From positions 160,202 through 224,201 of the forward strand of contig NZ_BOMM01000014.1 in assembly GCF_016862195.1 (NCBI RefSeq): a stretch of DNA of 64,000 nucleotides, written 5' to 3'. This document shows positions 10,551-18,428 of the stretch, one piece after another. Numbering within the stretch: position 1 is the first letter of the stretch; every line of letters begins with the position of its first letter. The DNA comes from Paractinoplanes ferrugineus (lineage in GTDB: Bacteria > Actinomycetota > Actinomycetes > Mycobacteriales > Micromonosporaceae). The notes beneath the pieces were generated by a model that ran no database searches, was not told the DNA's origin, and worked only from the letters and a program-made list of their open reading frames with translations. The translations under genes and the position numbers were made by a program.

Positions 10551-11164
10551 GATTGCTCGCCTTCCGCAGCGAATCGGAATCGAGCGACTGCCTCGCGCAG
10601 CTGCTCGGCCTGCTCGGGTGTGACAAGCGGTTTCGAGAAGATGTCGACGGAGGCGGCCAGCATGCGGGCCCAGCCCGCGGGCTCGGTGACGTCGGTGCCG
10701 AGCACGCGCGACAGCTGGGCGCTCATGGTGAACAAGGACATCTTCATCACGCACATGACCGCCGACCACGCCCGGGGGTCGGGAACGTCGAGATCGGTCG
10801 AGCGCAGCCACTGCTCGCCGTAGTCGACAAGACGGTCGAACAGGGCCTCGGCGGTGGGCGAGCCGTCCGCCAGCGAGGCGAGCAGATAACGCTGCATACG
10901 CAGCCACTCCGGGCGCACCCGGTCGAGCGTGGGCAGCTCGATGAACCGGGCACCGGCGGCGGCGAGCTCGTTGACGCTGAACTCGTCGCAGGCGTCGCGC
11001 AGGCCCTCCTTGGACCCGAAATGGTGGCGCAGCAGGCCGGAGGAGACGCCGGCCTCGAGCGCGATGTCACGGATGGTGGCGCGGGCGATGCCACGGTCGG
11101 CGAACAGGTCGATCGCGGCGTCCCGGATGCGGGCTCGCGCGGTCAGATCGCTCTGACTACTCAC
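10547..11164 (-). CDS. TetR family regulator of the ABC exporter operon
   Basis: 205 aa. The N-terminal helix-turn-helix covers about residues 10-55 ([45 protein letters not shown] in part), followed by an all-helical ligand domain. It is the first gene of the operon with the exporter ATPase and permease. A perfect 16-bp palindrome sits 12 bp before the GTG start at 11164, strongly suggesting autorepression of the whole operon relieved by a small hydrophobic ligand. No clear ribosome site precedes the GTG. Confidence 0.92.
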   Translation of the reverse strand: MSSQSDLTARARIRDAAIDLFADRGIARATIRDIALEAGVSSGLLRHHFGSKEGLRDACDEFSVNELAAAGARFIELPTLDRVRPEWLRMQRYLLASLADGSPTAEALFDRLVDYGEQWLRSTDLDVPDPRAWSAVMCVMKMSLFTMSAQLSRVLGTDVTEPAGWARMLAASVDIFSKPLVTPEQAEQLREAVARFRFAAEGEQS

Positions 11165-11176
11165 GCGTGCAGCTTA

Positions 11177-11192
11177 TTACACGCGCGTGTAA
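11177..11192. promoter_or_regulatory. TetR operator, perfect 16-bp palindrome
   Basis: TTACACGCGCGTGTAA is fully palindromic and lies between the TetR start (11164) and the end of the SBP gene (11195). Position, symmetry and neighbour make it the probable autoregulatory site of the TetR-ABC operon. Confidence 0.75.
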
Positions 11193-11194
11193 CG

Positions 11195-12076
11195 TCAATC
11201 CTGGGAAGCGGCGTTCATCGATGCGGCCGGCACCGCGCCACTGCGCAGACCCCAGCGTTGCAGCAGGTCGGCGTACGCCCCGGAGCTGATGATCTGGTCG
11301 AGCGCACCCTTGACGGCGTCGCGAAGTTGACTGTTGTTCTTGGCGAACGGGATGCCGATCAGGCCCGGCTCGTACTGCGCCGCCGACGCCAGCTCGTAGT
11401 AGTTGCTGGTGCGCGCGTCAGTGGTCAGGAAGCTCGCCGCCGGGAAGTCGTTGAGCACCGCGATCGCCCGCCCCGTACGCAACTGGAGCAGCGCGTCGGC
11501 GTTCGTCCTGTACTCGTTGATCTTCATCGACCGCTCACCGCAGACCCCCTGCGAACGATGCAGCAGGTCGGCCTGGATGGTGCCTTTCTCGATCGCCACC
11601 ACGTTGCCGCACAGGTTCGTCAGATCGTTGACGGCATGCGGATTGCCGCGCTGCACGATGATCGACGTGCCGGCCGACAGGTAATTGACGAAGTCGGCCT
11701 TCTTCTCCCGCTCCACGGTGTCGGTCATCGCCGACAACACCCCCTCGTAGGTGCCGTCGGCGACCTTGTCGAGGGCGGTCTGGAAGGGGCCGGTGACGAT
11801 CTCGACCTTGATCCCGAGAACCTGCCCGATGGCATCGGCCAGGTCCGGTTCGAAACCGACGATGGTACGGCCGTCGGCGGCGAACGACTCCATCGGCGCA
11901 TAGCTGGCGTCCGTGACGAACCGGACGTAGCCCTTGTTGCGCACCGCCGGCGGCAGCGAGTCGTGCAGCGCCTGGTCGAACTGCACCGCGCTGGTGCTGC
12001 TGGCCACCTTCTCGGCCTTGTCCCCACAACCCGCCAGGGTGGCCAGGGCGAGCACCGCTACCAGCATCTTCTTCAT
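11195..12076 (-). CDS. Orphan amino-acid-type substrate-binding lipoprotein (SBP family 3)
   Basis: 293-aa extracytoplasmic binding protein. A lipoprotein signal with LAGC (residues 14-17) is followed by a two-lobed family-3 domain, with PMESFAADGRTIVGFEPDLADAIGQ near the N-lobe and the usual KGTIQADLL segment. It should be anchored outside the membrane and bind a polar amino acid or similar ligand. No ABC permease or ATPase for uptake is adjacent. Its ATG overlaps the stop of the upstream GGDEF-EAL gene (ATGA), so it is co-translated with a c-di-GMP enzyme. This suggests a sensing rather than a transport job, which is an inference. Confidence 0.88.
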   Translation of the reverse strand: MKKMLVAVLALATLAGCGDKAEKVASSTSAVQFDQALHDSLPPAVRNKGYVRFVTDASYAPMESFAADGRTIVGFEPDLADAIGQVLGIKVEIVTGPFQTALDKVADGTYEGVLSAMTDTVEREKKADFVNYLSAGTSIIVQRGNPHAVNDLTNLCGNVVAIEKGTIQADLLHRSQGVCGERSMKINEYRTNADALLQLRTGRAIAVLNDFPAASFLTTDARTSNYYELASAAQYEPGLIGIPFAKNNSQLRDAVKGALDQIISSGAYADLLQRWGLRSGAVPAASMNAASQD

Positions 12077-13995
12077 CGGACCGCTTCCTTGAGCATCGGA
12101 ACGGAAATCTGCGGCCACGGAACCGGCCGGGAATAGAGGTAGCCCTGCGCCTCGTCACAACCCGCCGCGGCGAGCCAATCGGCGATCTCCACGGTCTCGA
12201 CGCCCTCCGCGGTCACCGCGCAGCCCAGGCCCCGCGACAGGGCGATCACCGCGTGCACGATGGCCTGGTTCTCCGGCTCGTCGAGCACCGACGCGACGAA
12301 CGTACGGTCGATCTTCAACTCGACCAGCGGCACCCCGCGCAACCGCGCCAGACTCGTGTAGCCGGTGCCGAAGTCGTCCACCGAGAACCCGACGCCCCGG
12401 TCGACCAGCCGCTGGACCGCCGACATCGCGGCCACCTCGTCCTCGACCATGGCCGTCTCGGTGATCTCCAGGATCAGCCGGCCCGGCGCCGTCCCGAACT
12501 CGGCGAGCAACGGCTCCACCACCCCGGCGAAGTCGTCGGCGCCCAGGTTGCGGGCCGACACGTTCACCGACACGGTCCAGTCCCGGCCGGCCGCCGTCCA
12601 CGCCGCCTGATCGGCCAGCGCCCGCCGCAGCACCCACGCGGTCAGCGGCTCGATCAGGCCCGACTGCTCGGCGGCCGGCAGGAACTCCGACGGCGGCAAC
12701 AAACCCCGCTCCGGGTGCTGCCAACGCACCAGCGCTTCCACACCCACGATCACGCCGTCGTCCAGGCGCACCTTGGGCTGGTAGAACAACACCAACTCGG
12801 CGCGCTCCAGGGCATGCCGCAACTGGGCCTGCACCATCAGCGCCCGGGTCGGCTGGACGGTCCGCTCACCGGTGTAGAACACGATGTCGGCGGTGCCCCG
12901 CTTGCCCTGGTACATGGCGGCGTCGGCGTGCCGCAGCAACTCCTCGACCCCACTGCCGTGCTCGGGGTACATCGCGACGCCGAAACTCGCCTCGATCGAC
13001 AACGGCACGTCGTCGAGGACCATCTCGGCGGTCAGGACGGAGCGCAGGGATTCGAGCAGATCGCGTACGCCCTCGGCGGCGAGCCCCGGCAGGATCAGAG
13101 CGAACTCGTCCCCGCCCAGCCGTGCCGCCGTGTCCTGCGGCCGCAGGCCGCCGCCCCGCAGACGTTCGGTGATCACCCGCAGCAGCTCGTCGCCGGCGTG
13201 ATGCCCGAGCGTGTCGTTGACCTCCTTGAACCGGTTGAGGTCGACCACCACCACCGCGCCCCGCCCCGCCTCGACCGCCGCCGCGGCCCGCTGCCGGAAC
13301 GACTCCCGGTTGGGCAGCCCGGTCAGGCCGTCGTGCAGCGCCTCGTACTCCTGCCGGGCGGCGTAGCGGCGCAACGACCGCGTCGTCGACCACGAGATCA
13401 ACCCGAGCGCCAGATAGAGCACCCCGAGGCCGCCCCCGAGCCGCCAATAGGTCACGACCATCTGCTCGTGCAACCGCTGATCGATCTTGTCGTACGGGAG
13501 GTAGAGCTCCAGCACGCCGATCGCCTCCCCGGACGCCCGCGCGAAGACCGGCTGCAGCACCCGGATGATCCGCCCGCCGGCCGCCGACCCGTCCGTGACC
13601 AGGGTGGCCGCCGCCTGCCCGGCGTTTGCCGACTGGAACGACGGATCGGACACCGGCACCCCACCCGACGTCGAGCCGTCGTCCGAATAGACGACCTGCC
13701 CGGCGAAGTTACGCAGGCGCATCCGCAGCACGGTGCCGTGATAGAGCGCCAGATCGGTGGACTTGGCAAGCGACTCGCGCTGGTCCTCGGTGAGCCCCCG
13801 GGCCAGATCGGCATCGTCCAGAGCCGGCGCGACGGCCATCTCGGCGATCACCGCGGCCTGCGCCATCCCCTGGTCCTGCCCCTGCTTCGTGGCGTCCTCG
13901 CGCACGCCGTGGAGCAGCACCGCGGCCAGCGCCCCCAACGGCAGAAGGCTGGCCACGAGGTACGTAGCGAACAGCCGCGAACTAGATCGCGCCAC
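12073..13995 (-). CDS. Membrane GGDEF-EAL c-di-GMP protein
   Basis: About 640 aa. TM helix 1 spans 8-29, an extracytoplasmic sensor region 30-180, TM helix 2 about 186-204, a GGDEF domain 220-380 and an EAL domain 395-640. Both catalytic signatures look intact: GGDEF at 294-298 with an upstream RPQD inhibitory site, EALVRW at 420-425, NVSARNL, DDFGTGYTS at 540-548, KIDR and QGYLYSRP. It could make or degrade c-di-GMP in response to an outside signal. The GTG at 13995 puts TM1 at the N-terminus; a GTG at 14022 is possible. It is translationally coupled to the downstream binding lipoprotein. Confidence 0.92.
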   Translation of the reverse strand: MARSSSRLFATYLVASLLPLGALAAVLLHGVREDATKQGQDQGMAQAAVIAEMAVAPALDDADLARGLTEDQRESLAKSTDLALYHGTVLRMRLRNFAGQVVYSDDGSTSGGVPVSDPSFQSANAGQAAATLVTDGSAAGGRIIRVLQPVFARASGEAIGVLELYLPYDKIDQRLHEQMVVTYWRLGGGLGVLYLALGLISWSTTRSLRRYAARQEYEALHDGLTGLPNRESFRQRAAAAVEAGRGAVVVVDLNRFKEVNDTLGHHAGDELLRVITERLRGGGLRPQDTAARLGGDEFALILPGLAAEGVRDLLESLRSVLTAEMVLDDVPLSIEASFGVAMYPEHGSGVEELLRHADAAMYQGKRGTADIVFYTGERTVQPTRALMVQAQLRHALERAELVLFYQPKVRLDDGVIVGVEALVRWQHPERGLLPPSEFLPAAEQSGLIEPLTAWVLRRALADQAAWTAAGRDWTVSVNVSARNLGADDFAGVVEPLLAEFGTAPGRLILEITETAMVEDEVAAMSAVQRLVDRGVGFSVDDFGTGYTSLARLRGVPLVELKIDRTFVASVLDEPENQAIVHAVIALSRGLGCAVTAEGVETVEIADWLAAAGCDEAQGYLYSRPVPWPQISVPMLKEAVR

Positions 13996-14317
13996 TCGCC
14001 GCCCGGCTCCACGTCCCCACACGCGCCGCCAATCGGCTCGGTTGCCGTTCGGTTGAGAAAAAGCTAGGCAACCACCTCGAGCCGTGATCTGGTGGCCTTC
14101 CCGAAAAGGTGCCACAAAGCGCGGGTTTTCGGTCACCGGAAAACTCGGGGTTTCTGGCAAACTTGCTGTTCAGACGAGGTCCGGGGCCGACTGCAGGCAC
14201 CTGTAGTGGCGGTCCCCGGATGCGGAGCAGGACGGCGGCCAGGACGGCGGCGATCAGGACGACCAGCAGGACGCCCAGCACGGCCAGGCCGAAACCGGCG
14301 AGCGGGACAAGAGCCAC
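13982..14317 (-). CDS. Possible small membrane protein or gene remnant
   Basis: A GTG at 14317 opens a 111-codon frame whose first 30 residues form a strong transmembrane helix (GFGLAVLGVLLVVLIAAV). Codon third positions are GC-rich in this part only. After the helix the codon use becomes unlike the neighbours (many TTT, AGA, AAA), so the frame may be a remnant of a longer gene or a frameshifted one. It overlaps the start of the GGDEF-EAL gene and faces the DUF1707 gene. Without this frame, 13996-14410 would be intergenic and holds only promoters. Confidence 0.25.
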   Translation of the reverse strand: MALVPLAGFGLAVLGVLLVVLIAAVLAAVLLRIRGPPLQVPAVGPGPRLNSKFARNPEFSGDRKPALCGTFSGRPPDHGSRWLPSFFSTERQPSRLAARVGTWSRAASGAI

Positions 14318-14410
14318 CCCACTACGAGGGTGGTCGCGGACGAACGACGGGACAGCGCGTCCGTCCTGATCGGACTGATAATCGAGCGTGGACGGGCTAG
14401 TGTCGGCGCC

Positions 14411-14971
14411 GTGAGCACACCCGTACCCCTGCCGCCGTCCGACGATGAGCGTGAGCGGGCCGCTGAGCTGTTGCAACGGGCCTGCGGTGACGGCCGCCTG
14501 ACCCTCGAGGAGTTCAGCGTGCGGGTGGGTGCCGTCTGGGCGGCCAACTCGGGGCAGGAACTCGAGCTGGCCACGTCGGGCCTGGCGATCACGCCGATCG
14601 TCGGGTCGGCGCAGACGATCGACAGCGTCACCACGATCTTCAGTGAGAGCAAGCGGCGCGGGCGGTGGCGGCTGCGGTCGTCCCGGCTGTGGTTGCGCAC
14701 GTTCTTCGGGCAGACCACGCTCGATCTGCGGGAGGTGCTGACCAGCGAACCGACCATCGAGATCGGCGGGCTGTGCCTGTTCGGGCAGGTGACGGTCATC
14801 GTGCCGGAGGGCGTCGAGGTCGACCTGTCCGGCGCGGTCGTCTTCGCCAACCATGATCTGCGGCTGGCGCCGGTGCCGCGGGTGCCGGGCACGCCGGAGA
14901 TCCGGGTCGACATCGCCACCTGGTTCGGTCAGGTGCACGTGCGCAGCAAGCGCTCACTGCCGAGTCAGTAG
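14411..14971 (+). CDS. DUF1707 / LiaF-like domain protein
   Basis: 186-aa protein with the actinobacterial DUF1707 domain at about residues 10-60 (DDERERAAELLQRACGDGRL, then LEEFSVRVGAVWAA). A C-terminal beta-rich region resembles the cell-wall-active-antibiotic response (LiaF-like) domain (LCLFGQVTVIVPEGVEVDLSG, then TWFGQVHVRS). No transmembrane helix is present, so it is probably cytoplasmic or membrane-peripheral. Function is unknown; envelope-stress links are inferred from the domain. The GTG start at 14411 lacks a strong ribosome site. The 3' end overlaps the convergent LamG gene by 7 bp. Confidence 0.8.
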   Translation: MSTPVPLPPSDDERERAAELLQRACGDGRLTLEEFSVRVGAVWAANSGQELELATSGLAITPIVGSAQTIDSVTTIFSESKRRGRWRLRSSRLWLRTFFGQTTLDLREVLTSEPTIEIGGLCLFGQVTVIVPEGVEVDLSGAVVFANHDLRLAPVPRVPGTPEIRVDIATWFGQVHVRSKRSLPSQ

Positions 14972-15714
14972 ATCCGCACCCACACCTCGTCCATCGTTCC
15001 CTGGAACTGGTCGTTGTCGGTGAACGAGCCCTTCCCGCCGACGCTCAACGGGATCCGGTTGATGATCGACAGATCCTCGGGCACCAGCGTGCGGCCCATC
15101 CGCCGGCCGTCCACCAGGATGGAGAGCCTCGGCCCGGACCGGCGACACTCCAGCGTGTGCCATCTGCCGTCGGCCACGCCGACCCCGCTCATCGCCACGT
15201 GGATCTCCGGCCGTTCGTCGTCGACAAGTACGCAGCTCGGGTGTCCCAGCGCCCCGTCGATCTGCAGCTTGTACTGACTGCCCCGGGCCGAGAAACCCTT
15301 CTGCAGCACGTTCTCGCCCTTGGTGGTCTGGTTCGGGGCGAGTTGCACCGAGGCCCCGAAGCGGAGGTCACGCTGACCGGGGTTGAGATCGTCCGAGGTG
15401 GGCGCCCGCAGTGCGATCCGCGGGCAGGGCTCGCGCTCACACGGCGCCGGAAACTCCAGGGCACTCCCACCGGCGTGGGTGACGGTCGAGAGCGAACCGC
15501 CGTGCCGGGCCACCGGGCTCAGGTCGTGCCCGTTACCGGTGACGTCGGCAAGCGGCGAGGCACCGTCGAAGTCGTACCGGACCACGTCGGGGACGGCACG
15601 CGCGCCGGGCTCGGCCGGCGCGCCGGGCTTGTCCCGGACAGGGGTCGCGGCGGCCGACGGCCCGGTGATGCCGGCCACCGCCAGCGCCACCACGAACAGG
15701 AGCGCGCGCCTCAT
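14965..15714 (-). CDS. Secreted LamG-like jelly-roll protein, copy 1
   Basis: 249 aa with a signal peptide (MRRALLFVVALAVAGIT, cleavage near residue 22) and one concanavalin/LamG-type fold: VVRYDFDG at the start, NVLQKGFS, DGRWHTLECRR and the closing VGGKGSFTDNDQFQGTMDEVW. Cysteines in CEREPCP and PSCVLV probably form disulfides outside the cell. Such domains bind sugars or act as adhesion modules. Its ATG overlaps the stop of the beta-propeller gene by one base, so the two secreted proteins are made together. A clear paralogue lies at 47880-48608. Confidence 0.85.
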   Translation of the reverse strand: MRRALLFVVALAVAGITGPSAAATPVRDKPGAPAEPGARAVPDVVRYDFDGASPLADVTGNGHDLSPVARHGGSLSTVTHAGGSALEFPAPCEREPCPRIALRAPTSDDLNPGQRDLRFGASVQLAPNQTTKGENVLQKGFSARGSQYKLQIDGALGHPSCVLVDDERPEIHVAMSGVGVADGRWHTLECRRSGPRLSILVDGRRMGRTLVPEDLSIINRIPLSVGGKGSFTDNDQFQGTMDEVWVRIY

Positions 15715-16856
15715 CAGCCGAAGGAGGCGAAGCGCCGCTGGGCCTGGCCGCCGATCGTGGTGAAGTCGCCGCCCACCGCGACGGTGCCGCGCTGCCGGTC
15801 GATACCGATGGCGCGAACGCCGGTGACGCCGTTGGCCTGGGGTGCCCACCCCGAGAGGCTGCCGTCACCGTTGACCGCCGCCAGCTTGACCCGCGACTCC
15901 GAGCCCTGCGTGCAGGCGCCGTGGGCGCCGAGCGAGCTGGTGGTGCAGGCGCGGTCGAAGTGGCCGCCGACATAGGCGGTGCCGTTGAGCACGGCGATGG
16001 CCTGGGCGTCACCGTCGAAGAACCGGGTCCATCGGGTACGACCGGTCTTGCTGAACGAGGCCGCCCGGCCACCCTGGCCGCCCATGGCCGCGTACACGCC
16101 GCTGTCGTCGGCCGCGATCGAGTAGACCACCGCCGGTGCGGACGGGCGGAACGAGTCGTCGAGATCGCCGGACGAGGCGTCGACGGCGGCGAGCCGAAGC
16201 CGCGCCTGTTGGTCACCCGCTTTGTGGAAAGCCCCGCCCAGGTAGACCTTGGCGTCCCGGTAGGCGAGCGAATAGACGGTGTTGTCGGCGGCCGGCGTCC
16301 AGCCGTCGTCGAGCTCACCGCTGTCCAGCGAGAAGGCGGCGAGCCGGTCCCGGCGCTGCTGGTCCACCCGGCTGATCGTGCCGGCGAGGTAGAGCCGGCC
16401 GTCGCCCACGGCGAGGGCCCGCGGGCTGCCCTCGACGGCGTGCTGGAAGTCGCCGACCGCGCCGGAGCCGGCGTCGATGCGGGCGAGCGAGTCCCGGGCG
16501 CGCCCGGAGACCCGGGCGAACTCGCCGGCCGCGTAGACCGACGAGCCGGAGATCGCCAGGGCACGGACGGTGTCGTCGGCCCGGGGCGCCCAGTCACGCA
16601 GGGCGCCGGTGCCGGCGTCGAACGCGGCGAGCCGGTCCCGGGAGACGGTACGGCCGTTGACGGTGGTGCTCGTGAAGGAGCCGCCCACGTAGACGGTGTC
16701 GCCGCGGTAGGCGATCGCGTACACCGAACCGTTGAACGAGGGCGTCGTCCGGACGGACTGGCCGACCGCCGCGTGGGCAGGCTGCGCGCCGACGCAGGCC
16801 GCGAGAGTCACCGCGCCACCGATCGCGACCCGGCGGACATGCTGGGAGATACGCAC
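15714..16856 (-). CDS. Secreted beta-propeller (delta-60-like repeat) protein, copy 1
   Basis: 380 aa: a signal peptide with an Ala-X-Ala site near residue 29, then six to seven propeller repeats. Each repeat has a YVGGSF-like strand (VYVGGSFTS, VYAAGEFAR, LYLAGTISR, VYLGGAFHK, AYVGGHFDR, VAVGGDFTT) followed by LAAFDAGTGAL-type turns. No catalytic motif is visible, so a binding or scaffold role outside the cell is likely. It is the first gene of a two-gene unit with the LamG protein. A paralogue lies at 43393-44517. A stem terminator separates it from the peptidase gene upstream. Confidence 0.85.
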   Translation of the reverse strand: MRISQHVRRVAIGGAVTLAACVGAQPAHAAVGQSVRTTPSFNGSVYAIAYRGDTVYVGGSFTSTTVNGRTVSRDRLAAFDAGTGALRDWAPRADDTVRALAISGSSVYAAGEFARVSGRARDSLARIDAGSGAVGDFQHAVEGSPRALAVGDGRLYLAGTISRVDQQRRDRLAAFSLDSGELDDGWTPAADNTVYSLAYRDAKVYLGGAFHKAGDQQARLRLAAVDASSGDLDDSFRPSAPAVVYSIAADDSGVYAAMGGQGGRAASFSKTGRTRWTRFFDGDAQAIAVLNGTAYVGGHFDRACTTSSLGAHGACTQGSESRVKLAAVNGDGSLSGWAPQANGVTGVRAIGIDRQRGTVAVGGDFTTIGGQAQRRFASFG

Positions 16857-16943
16857 GACGGGCTAACGCGCGTCCCCCGCTCCAGGATGCGCGGCGTCCT
16901 GCCGCCGGAAAACGCGCACCAAGGTCAACTCGGCTCCCCGGGT

Positions 16944-16989
16944 CGCCGGCGACCGTGACGTGATCTTCGTCGAGTCACGGTCGCCGGCG
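16944..16989 (-). terminator. 16-bp stem-loop after the M14 peptidase gene
   Basis: Perfect arms at 16944-16959 and 16974-16989 with a 14-nt loop, starting 15 bp beyond the peptidase stop on the minus strand. No long T-run is seen, as is usual for this GC class. Confidence 0.75.
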
Positions 16990-17004
16990 GCCACGTCGGC
17001 TAGC

Positions 17005-18330
17005 TCATTTGCCGGTGGGAAGCGGTTTCGCCGCCGCGTTGGCCAAGGTCATGAAGGCGGGCAGATTCAAGTTCCAGAACGACGACATGCAGGAGTACGC
17101 CGGGAAGAACCCGCCGCAACTGGAGGCGTTCGGACCGACCTCGATCGTGTAACCGGGAACGCCGAGCGTGCCGTAGATCCAGTCGTCGGTGGCGCCCGGG
17201 GCGAAGTAGTTCAGGCCGCCGTCGCCGTGCACGACGTCGTACTTGTTGGCCTTGCCCATGGCCGTGGCGATCGCCTTGAGGTCGGTGTTGTTCGGCGCGA
17301 GCGAGTTGGTCCACCCGTACGGATAGATGTTGAGCTCGGAGTAGCTGTGCAGGGTGAGGAAGGTACCGGTGGTGGCCGTCGTCGCCGGCGAGAAGTCGGC
17401 GGCGGGTTTGGTGTCGCGGTAGATCGAGCTGAGAAGGCCCTGGATGCCCTGGGTCTCCGGTTCACTGGCCGCGCTCGCGCCCGGGTAGGTCTCGCTGCAC
17501 TTGGTGCCCTGGTTGACGTCCCAGTGGTAGCTGGAGTTGCGGTTGAGGTCGACGCCGAGCCCGGTGCCGGAGCAGCCGTTCGGGTGGGCGTTCTTGCGCT
17601 GGGAGACGGGCCGGGTCGAGTTCGACGAGACGATGTCGACGCCGTCCGGGTTGGCGATCGGGATGACCCACAGTTCGGTGGTGTTCATCAACTGGGTCAC
17701 GGCGGTGTTGGTGCCGTAGTTGCCGACGAGGTAGTCGATCCACTTGTAGGCGAGCTCGCCGGTCGCCAGCTCACGGGCGTGCATCTGGGCCATCAGGGTG
17801 AACTTCGGCTTCGTCCCGCTGGTGTTCGACGCGCAGTCACCGGTCGTGATCTTGGTGATGCACAGCGCCTGCAGGTTGTGGCCGCCCTGGTTCTGGGTCT
17901 TTCGCCACGACTGACCGATGGTGCGCAGGACGGCCAGGTCGGGGTGGGCGGCGGCGACCGCCTGATTGTGGTTCTCGTGCCCGGCCGCGGTGTGGTAGCC
18001 GCCGTAGTAGGTGTCGGCCGCCGCCACGAACGACGCCGCAACCGGCTGGTAGAGCGGTCCGACGTAACGCACTGTCAGCCCCTCGCGCCGCAGCCGCTGG
18101 ACGTCGGCCGCGCCGGCCAGGATCGGTACGCCGTTGGTCAGCGGCCCTTCCAGCACGTCGTAACCGCGCCGGGCGAGGTCGGCGGGGTCGGCGGTCGGCG
18201 ATGTGACGTCGTAGTAAGCCAGTTCGGCAGTGCTCGGGGTGGCCGCGGTGGCGGTGCCGGGCGTCGTGAGCCCGAGCAGTACGGCTGCTCCGGCGACGGT
18301 CAGCCGCCGGAGACGCGAGAACCTGGTCAT
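17005..18330 (-). CDS. Secreted M14 zinc carboxypeptidase
   Basis: 441 aa with a signal peptide (cleavage near residue 30), a pro-like region and a carboxypeptidase A-type domain. The zinc ligands are visible as MHARELA (His and Glu) and the later LHSYSELNIYPYG (His). The substrate-binding DLNRN motif and the catalytic Glu in YTIEVGP are also present. It should remove C-terminal residues from extracellular peptides. ATG 18330 follows CGAGGTACC. The gene stands alone, with a terminator downstream and the MFS gene ending 98 bp upstream. Confidence 0.93.
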   Translation of the reverse strand: MTRFSRLRRLTVAGAAVLLGLTTPGTATAATPSTAELAYYDVTSPTADPADLARRGYDVLEGPLTNGVPILAGAADVQRLRREGLTVRYVGPLYQPVAASFVAAADTYYGGYHTAAGHENHNQAVAAAHPDLAVLRTIGQSWRKTQNQGGHNLQALCITKITTGDCASNTSGTKPKFTLMAQMHARELATGELAYKWIDYLVGNYGTNTAVTQLMNTTELWVIPIANPDGVDIVSSNSTRPVSQRKNAHPNGCSGTGLGVDLNRNSSYHWDVNQGTKCSETYPGASAASEPETQGIQGLLSSIYRDTKPAADFSPATTATTGTFLTLHSYSELNIYPYGWTNSLAPNNTDLKAIATAMGKANKYDVVHGDGGLNYFAPGATDDWIYGTLGVPGYTIEVGPNASSCGGFFPAYSCMSSFWNLNLPAFMTLANAAAKPLPTGK

Positions 18331-18428
18331 CGGTACCTCGATCGTGGGGGCCGGCGTCACCGTGCGCCCGGCCGTTAACAATCCACAATCATCGATTCCG
18401 CGGCTCTCGTCACCATCCCAGAAGGGAC

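Noticed and set aside
12253..14067. 604-codon plus-strand open frame opposite the GGDEF-EAL gene
   Set aside because: Antisense shadow; the minus-strand product has intact GGDEF and EAL signatures.
16960..18378. 472-codon plus-strand open frame
   Set aside because: Shadow of the M14 carboxypeptidase, whose zinc and catalytic motifs lie on the other strand.
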